The notes beneath the pieces are model-generated. The model was not told the DNA's origin, did no database searches, and worked only from the letters and a program-made list of their open reading frames with translations. Below, piece by piece: positions 1-5,939 of a stretch of DNA of 13,954 bases. The DNA lies in NCBI GenBank assembly GCA_964651315.1, contig CAZYXO010000024.1, positions 1 to 13,954 of the forward strand. Direction: 5' to 3'. Position 1 is the stretch's first letter; each line of letters starts with the position of its first letter. The position numbers and the translations under genes are program-made. The DNA is from CAZYXO01 sp964651315. GTDB taxonomy: Bacteria; Bacillota_I; Bacilli_A; RF39; UBA660.

Positions 1-1678
1 AAGTATAGAACCAACCTCTGGTTTGATCAACCCCTTCTGATATAAAATCAGCTGGAAATTGATTTTCAAATAATTCTTTGTTTTCAAATGGATAATGATA
101 TTGAGCAAAAGGCATTGAACCAGAATCAAACCAACAGTCTAAGACATCAGGAATTCTTTTCATTGATTCACCACATTTAGCACATTTTAAATGAATTTCA
201 TCAATATATGGTTTATGTAAATCAAAATCATCAGTAATATTTTCAATTGCTTTTTCTTTTAATTCCTCTATTGAACCAATCATTTCTGTATGACCACAAT
301 CACATTTCCAGAAAGGGATTGGACTTCCCCAATATCTACTACGCGAAATATTCCAGTCTTTAGCATTTTCTAACCAATTAGCAAATCTTTTTTCGCCAAC
401 ATATGCTGGATACCAATTAACACTTTTATTTGCTTCAACTAATTTATCTTTAAATTGACTTACACCAATATAATAACTAGGCATAGAATAATAAATTAAT
501 GGATTATTACATCTCCAACAATGAGGATAATCATGTTCAATTACTTGTTTTTTTAATAACTGACCATTTTCTTTTAAATATTTAATAATATCTTCATTAA
601 CATTAAAGACATTCTCCCCTACCCACATTCCTTCATTATAACAACCATCTTTTCCGACTGGATTTACTGGTTCAATTCCATATTTTTCACAAACACGAGC
701 ATCATCTTCACCAAAAGCACCTGCTAAATGAACGATTCCGGTTCCGTCGATTGTTGTTACATAATCATCACATGTTACGATGAATGCTTTACCTTCGACA
801 TTAACTGATGGAATTAACTGTTCATATTCCATATTTTCTAAGGTACTACCTTTAAATGTTTCAATTATTTTTGCTTCTTCACCTAAAATACTTACAACTA
901 ATGACTCTGCTAAAATAAATTTACTTCCATTTGATTCAACTAAAGCATAATCACAAGTAGGATTAACACATAAACCAATATTTGCAACTAATGTCCATGG
1001 TGTTGTTGTCCAAGCAATAAAATATACATCTTCATTTTTCTTTTTAAATAATACATAAGCAGTAATTGCTTTATCTATTTGATAATTTTGTGCAACTTCA
1101 TGAGTAGCAAGACCTGTTCCACAATGTGTACAATAAGGAACTACTCTTTTGCCTTCATAAAATAAATTTTCTTCATAAAATTTCTTTAAAATCCACCATT
1201 CAGTTTCAATATATTCATTTTTAAATGTTAAATAAGGATTTTTAACATCAATAAATTGACCCATTTTATTAGTTAAATCAATAAATGCTGCTTCATTTTC
1301 TCTAACACTATTACGACATTCTTGATTAAATTTCTCAACACCCATGGCTTCAATTTCTTTTTTAGATGAAATACCTAATTTTTTCTCGACATGATTTTCA
1401 ATCGGTAAACCATGAGTATCCCACCCTACTTTTCTTAACACTTTATAACCTTGCATTACTTTGTATTTACAAACAGTATCTTTTAAGTTTTTGGATACCA
1501 TATGATGAAGTCCTGGAAAGCCATTAGCAAATGCTGGTCCATCATAAAAAACAAAAGATGGTGAATTATCTCTATTTTTAATTGTTAAATTTAAAATATC
1601 CATTTCTGCCCATTTATCTTTGATTTTTGTTTCAACATCAAATACAGGTTCCTTACTTAAACTTTTAAAATTTTTCAT
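1..1678 (-). CDS. ileS: Isoleucyl-tRNA synthetase, IleRS2-like, 5' part only (C-terminus off the left edge)
   Basis: Class I aminoacyl-tRNA synthetase that charges tRNA-Ile in the cytoplasm. About 559 N-terminal residues are visible. The ATG at 1678 is preceded by AGAAGGAAAATTA, a good ribosome binding site. Recognisable parts in order are: the N-terminal YDGPAFANG segment (about residues 44-53); the class I signature, here GLHH at residues 56-59 (positions 1502-1513) instead of the usual HxGH; GWDTHGLP just after it; the CP1 editing-domain motif WTTTPWTL; the TGIVHLAGAFGEDD segment; and DQTRGWFYTL close to the window edge. The KMSKS loop and anticodon-binding domain lie outside. GWDTHGLP and the flanking sequence resemble the eukaryote-like IleRS2 class rather than the usual bacterial IleRS1. 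The gene is controlled by the T-box leader directly upstream. Family assignment is very secure; the IleRS2 subclass is likely. Confidence 0.96.
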   Translation of the reverse strand, partial: MKNFKSLSKEPVFDVETKIKDKWAEMDILNLTIKNRDNSPSFVFYDGPAFANGFPGLHHMVSKNLKDTVCKYKVMQGYKVLRKVGWDTHGLPIENHVEKKLGISSKKEIEAMGVEKFNQECRNSVRENEAAFIDLTNKMGQFIDVKNPYLTFKNEYIETEWWILKKFYEENLFYEGKRVVPYCTHCGTGLATHEVAQNYQIDKAITAYVLFKKKNEDVYFIAWTTTPWTLVANIGLCVNPTCDYALVESNGSKFILAESLVVSILGEEAKIIETFKGSTLENMEYEQLIPSVNVEGKAFIVTCDDYVTTIDGTGIVHLAGAFGEDDARVCEKYGIEPVNPVGKDGCYNEGMWVGENVFNVNEDIIKYLKENGQLLKKQVIEHDYPHCWRCNNPLIYYSMPSYYIGVSQFKDKLVEANKSVNWYPAYVGEKRFANWLENAKDWNISRSRYWGSPIPFWKCDCGHTEMIGSIEELKEKAIENITDDFDLHKPYIDEIHLKCAKCGESMKRIPDVLDCWFDSGSMPFAQYHYPFENKELFENQFPADFISEGVDQTRGWFYT

Positions 1679-1904
1679 TAATTTTCCTTCTTTCTAAAAT
1701 AAAAAGAAATGATTCCTAAGAAAGTCATTATATGACGGTACCATTTCTTTATTTAACTCTTTATTTGATAACGCAATTTACTTGCGGGATATATAATCCT
1801 ACTAATAAGTGATATAAATTATTTTGCTTTATTAGTTTACACCTACCACTAACTCTCTTTTAAAACTCTAAATAATTCACTTGTCTTATATATGTATTTA
1901 ACAT
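1679..1904 (-). promoter_or_regulatory. T-box riboswitch leader, isoleucine-specific
   Basis: The roughly 225-nt untranslated leader of ileS has the parts of a T-box that senses uncharged tRNA. The minus strand has AGAGAGTTAGTGGTAGGTG at its 5' side (stem I region), followed by a CTAATAA...TTATTAG stem enclosing TATATCACT. An ATC specifier at 1811-1813 fits isoleucine. Next comes a small CGCAA/TTGCG stem III. The T-box core TGGTACCG is at 1736-1743, and its UGGU would pair with the ACCA end of a tRNA having discriminator A. The intrinsic terminator follows. The exact antiterminator pairing was not resolved by eye. A T-box upstream of an aminoacyl-tRNA synthetase is standard in Bacillota. Confidence 0.9.
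1692..1750 (-). terminator. Leader (attenuator) terminator of the ileS T-box
   Basis: On the minus strand AAAGAAATG (1742-1750) can pair with CATTTCTTT (1703-1711), a 9-bp stem. It encloses an inner GTCATATAATGAC hairpin and is followed by TTTTTATTTT. The 5' arm runs into the conserved T-box sequence, so terminator and antiterminator are mutually exclusive, as expected for a T-box leader. Confidence 0.75.
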
Positions 1905-1910
1905 AATGTT

Positions 1911-1938
1911 ATTATATCATTTTATTTGCATTTATCAA
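1911..1938 (-). promoter_or_regulatory. Promoter of the ileS T-box transcript (sigma-A type)
   Basis: The minus strand has TTGATA (1933-1938), a 16-bp spacer and TATAAT (1911-1916) preceded by TGA, an extended -10. The predicted start near 1904 gives the leader described above. The -35 ends two bases from the stop of the LRR gene. Confidence 0.8.
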
Positions 1939-1939
1939 G

Positions 1940-2467
1940 TCATTTTTTTCGCATTAAAACATTTCCATTTTGCAAATTAATTTTTACAAAATCATCAAAA
2001 GCATTTTCACTTACTTGACAATTTTTTGGTATATTAACCATATTTATTTTATTATTAGTAAATGCATAGATACTTATTTCTTTTAAATATTCTGGTAATT
2101 CTATTCTTTCTAAATAATTATTCATAAATGTACATGCATCTATTCTTTTAATATGATTTGGTAATGTAACTTTAGATAAATTATTATTTTTAAAAGCATA
2201 ACCACCTAAAAATTCTAAACTATTAGGTATAACTACATTATTTATTTTATTACCCATAAAACAGCCAGAATTAATTACTGCAATACCATTTTCTAATATA
2301 AGTTCTTCAATTTCATTAGAACGAAAAGCATATTCTCCTAAAAATTCAATATTTCCATTTATAACTAACTCTTTTATTTTATTATTATCAAAAGCACAAG
2401 TATTAATTGCTTTTATTGTATTTGGTAAATCTATATTTTCTATTAAATTATTAGCAAAAATATATGC
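1940..2467 (-). CDS. BspA-type leucine-rich-repeat protein, C-terminal part (N-terminus in assembly gap)
   Basis: About 175 residues made of tandem repeats of 22-23 residues of the LRR_5 (BspA/Treponema) kind. The recurring pattern is a leucine/isoleucine-rich strand, then P-x-x-L/I-x-x-I, a small residue plus F (CAF, YAF, CFM, TFM), then NN. About seven units are visible, ending in a short tail closing with MRKK and a TGA stop. Such repeats form a solenoid used for protein or host-surface binding. No anchor or signal peptide is visible, because the beginning is lost in the 100-N run. The frame happens to stay open through the Ns into mnmA, but the two halves are unrelated domains, so I treat them as separate genes. 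The specific role is unknown. Confidence 0.8.
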   Translation of the reverse strand, partial: AYIFANNLIENIDLPNTIKAINTCAFDNNKIKELVINGNIEFLGEYAFRSNEIEELILENGIAVINSGCFMGNKINNVVIPNSLEFLGGYAFKNNNLSKVTLPNHIKRIDACTFMNNYLERIELPEYLKEISIYAFTNNKINMVNIPKNCQVSENAFDDFVKINLQNGNVLMRKK

Positions 2468-2567
2468 NNNNNNNNNNNNNNNNNNNNNNNNNNNNNNNNN
2501 NNNNNNNNNNNNNNNNNNNNNNNNNNNNNNNNNNNNNNNNNNNNNNNNNNNNNNNNNNNNNNNNNNN
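2468..2567. other. Assembly gap (100 N)
   Basis: Exactly 100 unknown bases, the usual placeholder for a gap of unspecified length. It hides the last codons of mnmA and the start of the LRR gene, and the true distance is unknown. Confidence 0.99.
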
Positions 2568-3640
2568 ACTTCTTTAATAAATCCAGCACTTACTAGTTCT
2601 TCACCATCATATAAAGCACATACTTGACCAGGTGTTACAGCTTTTACTGGTTCATTATACGTTACAAGTATTTCTTTATCATTTAAATATGTTACAGTAA
2701 CACTATGATCTATATCTCGATATCTAAATTTAGCATTCAAATTTTCTTTTTTTTCATCATTTATATAATTCATATCTTCTACTATACAAGAATCACTTAA
2801 TAAATATTCATTATCTTCACCAAAAGAAACATATAAAATATTCTTTTCGATATTTTTACCACATACATAATGTCTATTTTTATCCCCAGATAAACCAACA
2901 TTCTTTCTTTGACCAATTGTATAATTCATAAGTCCAGTATGAGTTCCAATTACTTCATTAGTTTTAACATCAACTATATCACCTGGATTAGGCTTCAAAT
3001 AATTCTTTATAAAATCTTGATAATGACGTTCTCCAATAAAGCAAATACCAGTTGAATCTTTCTTTTCTGCCACATATAAATCATTTTTAAGGGCAATTTC
3101 TCTTACTTTATCTTTAGTTAAATCACCAACTGGAAATAAAATGTTTTCTAATTGATTTGGTTTTAACATTGATAAAAAATATGATTGATCTTTATTATGA
3201 TCTAGCCCTTTATATAAACGATTATCTTTTGTTTTTGCATAATGACCAGTTGCAACATAATCAGCACCTAGTTTTTTTGCTTCTTTAATAAATAAATCAA
3301 ATTTTATATATTTATTACATAATACATCTGGATTAGGTGTTCTTCCTTTTTTAAGTTCACTTAAAAAATATGAAAAAACATTATCCCAGTATTCTTTAAT
3401 AAAATCTACTCTATATAAAGGAATATCTAACTTCTCACAAACCTTTTTAGCATCATTATAATCTGTTTCTTGAGGACATATCTCATTATTTATATTCGGA
3501 TTTCCTAAATAATCATTATTAACACTAGAATCCCAATTACGCATGAAAAGAGCAATTACTTCATAACCACTTTCTTTTAATAATAAAGCACTAACAGCAG
3601 AATCTACTCCACCACTCATACCAACTACAACTTTTTTCAT
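2568..3640 (-). CDS. mnmA: tRNA-specific 2-thiouridylase MnmA, nearly complete (last residues in gap)
   Basis: MnmA thiolates the wobble uridine (U34) of tRNA-Lys, -Glu and -Gln. It adenylates U34 and takes sulfur from a cysteine-desulfurase relay. About 357 residues are seen, close to the usual 360-370, so only a few C-terminal residues are missing. Motifs are the ATP-binding PP-loop SGGVDS at residues 9-14, ATGHYA near 130-135, the first catalytic cysteine C108 in NPDVLCN, and the second, C200, in DSTGICFIGER. The C-terminal barrel ends with TPGQVCALYDGEELVSAGFI just before the gap. The ATG at 3640 has AAAGGTGATG upstream with a long spacer of about 11 bases. It reads toward ileS but is separated from it by the LRR fragment and a fresh promoter. 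Confidence 0.96.
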
Positions 3641-3701
3641 TTACTTCTCATCACCTTTTATTTTTAATTACTAATAAGTTACTTTTTCTTTCGTACTTAA
3701 A

Positions 3702-3730
3702 ATTATAACATAGGTAAGTGTTATTGAAAA
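3702..3730 (-). promoter_or_regulatory. Promoter of mnmA
   Basis: The minus strand has TGTTATAAT, an extended -10 with its hexamer at 3702-3707, and a weak -35 TTTTCA at 3725-3730 with a 17-bp spacer. It lies about 60 bases upstream of the mnmA start. Confidence 0.6.
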
Positions 3731-3785
3731 TAGTAAACAAACAAACACAAAAAAAGTTTGTTATTTTTAGGTAATTTATTAGTAT

Positions 3786-3806
3786 TTCAATAAACAATTT
3801 ATTGAA
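3786..3806. repeat. Short inverted repeat in the mnmA/yefM intergenic region
   Basis: TTCAATAAA and TTTATTGAA form 9-bp arms around a 3-base loop. No T-run follows on either side, so it is not a convincing terminator. It could be a protein-binding site or chance in AT-rich DNA. Confidence 0.35.
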
Positions 3807-3842
3807 TAAATTTATAACACCTACATAAAATATAATAAGAAC

Positions 3843-3871
3843 TTGACGTACGTTATAAAGTACGTTATAAT
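3843..3871 (+). promoter_or_regulatory. yefM-yoeB promoter with tandem operator repeat
   Basis: TTGACG (3843-3848), a 17-bp spacer and TATAAT (3866-3871) make a near-consensus sigma-A promoter. The 11-bp sequence GTACGTTATAA occurs twice, at 3848-3858 and 3860-3870, spaced 12 bp and filling the spacer and -10. Antitoxins of this family repress their own operon, so this repeat is the likely operator. The predicted transcript start (about 3878) is almost at the ribosome binding site AAGAGGTGA. Confidence 0.8.
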
Positions 3872-3890
3872 GATTAAGAGGTGAAAAAAA

Positions 3891-4145
3891 ATGAATTCAA
3901 TTAATATAACAAGTGCTAGACAGAATCTATTTCAATTAGTTTCAGATGTTAATAAAGGTTATAATCCTATTAACATTGTCAATAACAAAGGAAAAAATGC
4001 AATTTTGATTTCTGAAAGTGATTGGCAAAGTATAGAAGAAACTATTTACTTAAATTCCATTCCAGGTTTGGTGGAAGCAATTAATGAAGGAAGAAAAGAA
4101 GATAAAAGTAAATGTACCATTTATAAAAAAGGTGAAGAATGGTAG
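3891..4145 (+). CDS. yefM: Antitoxin of the Phd/YefM family
   Basis: An 84-residue antitoxin, the usual size. The N-terminal half has the Phd/YefM DNA-binding fold: ITSARQNLFQLVSDVN at about 6-21, then the beta-hairpin with NNKGKNAILISESDW at about 31-45. The C-terminal 35 residues (IPGLVEAINEGRKED and onward) match the toxin-wrapping tail that neutralises YoeB by covering its active site. It starts at ATG 3891 after AAGAGGTGA. It overlaps yoeB by 7 bases (ATGGTAG), so the two are translationally coupled with the antitoxin first. It should repress its own promoter together with the toxin through the repeats at 3848-3870. Confidence 0.93.
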   Translation: MNSINITSARQNLFQLVSDVNKGYNPINIVNNKGKNAILISESDWQSIEETIYLNSIPGLVEAINEGRKEDKSKCTIYKKGEEW

Positions 4146-4414
4146 AATATACAATATTTTTTACTAAAAAAGCGAATAAAGATAAAATATTGTTAAAAAA
4201 TGCAAACCTTGATAAAAATGCAATTGAACTTTTAAATATTTTACAAAATAATCCTTATGAAACAAATCCTAGTTATGAAAAATTAAAAGGAAATTTATCT
4301 GGATTATATTCAAGAAGAATAAATATCCAACATCGTTTAGTATATAAAATTAATGAAGAAGAAAAGGAAATATTTATCTTAGCAATGTGGTCACATTATG
4401 ATAATATAAAATAA
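4139..4414 (+). CDS. yoeB: Toxin YoeB (Txe/YoeB family mRNA interferase)
   Basis: Ribosome-dependent endoribonuclease that cuts mRNA in the A site and stops translation when its antitoxin is degraded. It has 91 residues, close to the 84-residue E. coli protein. The family signature is complete: E47 in SYEKLKGNLSG, then YSRRIN, R66 in QHRLVY, and the C-terminal H86-Y87 in WSHYDN. These correspond to the catalytic Glu46, Arg65, His83 and Tyr84 of E. coli YoeB, so the toxin looks intact. It starts inside the end of yefM and has no independent ribosome binding site beyond GAAGA in the yefM coding sequence. It ends 6 bases from the convergent spoIIM stop. Confidence 0.94.
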   Translation: MVEYTIFFTKKANKDKILLKNANLDKNAIELLNILQNNPYETNPSYEKLKGNLSGLYSRRINIQHRLVYKINEEEKEIFILAMWSHYDNIK

Positions 4415-4420
4415 CATTTT

Positions 4421-4996
4421 TTAATTCAATAAAAACTTAAACAAATATAATATTTTATTACCAAGAAAATATAAAACAATATCATTTAAAATAATAAATA
4501 AGAAAATATATAAAATATTTTTTATTTTGCTTAAAAATAAATCACCATCTATACTATGTTTCTTACAATAACAAAGAATTAATGCTTTACATAATTTAAA
4601 TAGTTTATTAAATAAAACAACTAATAAAAATAAATAAATTCCTTTTAATAAAATATTAGTAATTAAAGCATAAAGAAAACCATTAAAATTAAATGCACTA
4701 AAGAATGTTGCAATAGAATAACCAATAGATATTCCCTCATAAATAAATAATAAAGCAAAGAATAATGTTCCAATAATTATGAAATTAAATGTTATACAAA
4801 TAGATAAAATAGATACGTGAAATAATATATTATTTAAATTATTATTTTGTAAATAATTTAAATATATTGATTTATCAATAATTGTTTTATTTCTAGTGAA
4901 ATAATATATCCCAATAATTAAACCCATTGTTAAAAAACATATAACTAATGTATATAGTTTTTTATTTTTATTAATGCTTGTCCATATTTTGTTCAT
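4421..4996 (-). CDS. spoIIM: Stage II sporulation protein M (SpoIIM-family membrane protein)
   Basis: SpoIIM is the membrane anchor of the SpoIID-SpoIIM-SpoIIP peptidoglycan-remodelling complex that drives engulfment of the forespore; the wider family also occurs outside sporulation. This protein has 191 residues and about five hydrophobic segments: residues 14-34 after a basic N-terminus (NKNKKLY), then roughly 56-80, 85-105, 112-130 and 160-185. The stretch LLFIYEGISIGYSIATFF is like the conserved central part of the family. It starts at ATG 4996 after AAGGTGATT with a 7-base spacer. SigG in the same window supports an endospore-forming host. No other engulfment gene is adjacent, and spoIID and spoIIP are not seen. 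The family call rests on overall pattern and size. Confidence 0.75.
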   Translation of the reverse strand: MNKIWTSINKNKKLYTLVICFLTMGLIIGIYYFTRNKTIIDKSIYLNYLQNNNLNNILFHVSILSICITFNFIIIGTLFFALLFIYEGISIGYSIATFFSAFNFNGFLYALITNILLKGIYLFLLVVLFNKLFKLCKALILCYCKKHSIDGDLFLSKIKNILYIFLFIILNDIVLYFLGNKILYLFKFLLN

Positions 4997-5015
4997 AAAA
5001 AAATCACCTTAATTA

Positions 5016-5045
5016 ATCATATTGAAATTAATTCAAATTTATGAT
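5016..5045. promoter_or_regulatory. Imperfect palindrome between spoIIM and the divergent microprotein gene
   Basis: ATCATA-TTGAA-ATTAA-TTCAA-ATT-TATGAT: nested 5- and 6-bp arms around a 5-base centre, symmetric apart from a 3-base insertion. It lies in the 71-bp divergent spacer, so it could be a shared operator. No clear sigma-A promoter could be assigned to either gene. On the minus strand TCATAAA, 14 bases, AATATGAT is only a weak match to a sigma-E promoter. Confidence 0.4.
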
Positions 5046-5067
5046 AAATTATTGTTGGTGATTAATT

Positions 5068-5169
5068 ATGAAAAAGAAAACAAGAAAAATTATCGTTTGG
5101 TGTATGTTATTTGTTATGATAGCATCAGCAATTGCAACTATTGTTGGATACGCTTTAGCAGTTCGTTAA
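5068..5169 (+). CDS. 33-residue single-pass membrane microprotein (possibly DUF4044-like)
   Basis: A small open frame with ATG at 5068 after TTGGTGATTAATT, the same ribosome binding site type as other genes here. The product begins MKKKTRKIIVWCMLFVMI: a strongly basic start followed by one transmembrane helix (about residues 8-29) and a short tail, ALAVR. Size and layout resemble the short DUF4044-type proteins of Bacillota, which have no known function; this is a resemblance by eye only. It is divergent from spoIIM, and its TAA stop (5167-5169) overlaps the convergent pilD stop (5166-5168) by two bases, so both genes use the same TTAA. A good start site, ordered composition and placement in an otherwise free gap argue that it is real. 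Confidence 0.65.
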   Translation: MKKKTRKIIVWCMLFVMIASAIATIVGYALAVR

Positions 5170-5930
5170 AAAGATATATAACTTACTAAATTAGCGAATT
5201 TATCTGCGAAAACAAATACTATTAATAAACTTGTAATGATAAAAGGACCAAATGGGAGTTCTTTTTCTTTTTTTAAATATCGAAGTGTTAAAGCATAAGG
5301 AAGTGCTAAAAAAGTCGATAATATTAATGTAACTAAGGCAAGTCGAAAATCAAGAACACTACCAATTACTAAAGCAAGTTTAATATCTCCTCCACCTAAA
5401 CTTTCTCGTTTAAATAATAAATCTCCTAATTTTTTAATAAATAGTAATATTAAAAACATAGATATTGCCGATATAATTGCTAAACAGAAATAATACCAAC
5501 CATAATATAAGAACTTTAATGTTAAAACATAAACAATTGTAAAAAATAAAGGTATGTCTAAGATAATCATATATTTAAAATCTGTTATACATATAGATAA
5601 AGTTAAAACAGATAAAATACTGAATATAAAGAAATTATAAGATATTTTAAAATACCAAAAAGCAAAAACAAATAATAATCCTAAAGCCATTTCACAAATT
5701 ATACAAAGTGGAGATATTTTTTTATGGCAATAAGCACATTTTCCACCTAAGAATATATAAGATAATATTGGTATTTTATGATACCATTTTAATTTTTTAT
5801 GACAATGATCACATTGACTATCTGGTTTAATAATCGATTGATTCTTAACTCCTCTTTCACTAAACACTAAGACAAATGATCCTATTGCTGCTCCAAAGAT
5901 AAATAACATAACATAATAAAATATTTCCAT
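5166..5930 (-). CDS. pilD: Prepilin peptidase / N-methyltransferase (type IV, A24 family)
   Basis: Membrane aspartyl protease that cleaves the leader of type IV pilin-like proteins after glycine and N-methylates the new N-terminus. It has 254 residues. The N-terminal cytoplasmic loop carries a zinc-binding pair, C40-x2-C43 and C65-x2-C68, typical of bifunctional PilD/ComC enzymes. The catalytic aspartates are D117 in TDFKYMIILD and D182 in GGGDIK. Hydrophobic helices fill the remainder. It starts at ATG 5930 after AAGGAGGAATT, which overlaps the pilC stop region (9 bases between genes), so the two genes form an operon. No pilin or ATPase gene is visible next to it, so substrates must be encoded elsewhere. 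The symbol could equally be comC, since it is the only peptidase in view. Confidence 0.93.
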   Translation of the reverse strand: MEIFYYVMLFIFGAAIGSFVLVFSERGVKNQSIIKPDSQCDHCHKKLKWYHKIPILSYIFLGGKCAYCHKKISPLCIICEMALGLLFVFAFWYFKISYNFFIFSILSVLTLSICITDFKYMIILDIPLFFTIVYVLTLKFLYYGWYYFCLAIISAISMFLILLFIKKLGDLLFKRESLGGGDIKLALVIGSVLDFRLALVTLILSTFLALPYALTLRYLKKEKELPFGPFIITSLLIVFVFADKFANLVSYISF

Positions 5931-5939
5931 AATTCCTCC

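Noticed and set aside
1940..3640. A true MnmA-LRR fusion protein
   Set aside because: The join exists only through 100 Ns of arbitrary length, and MnmA is already almost full length at the gap.
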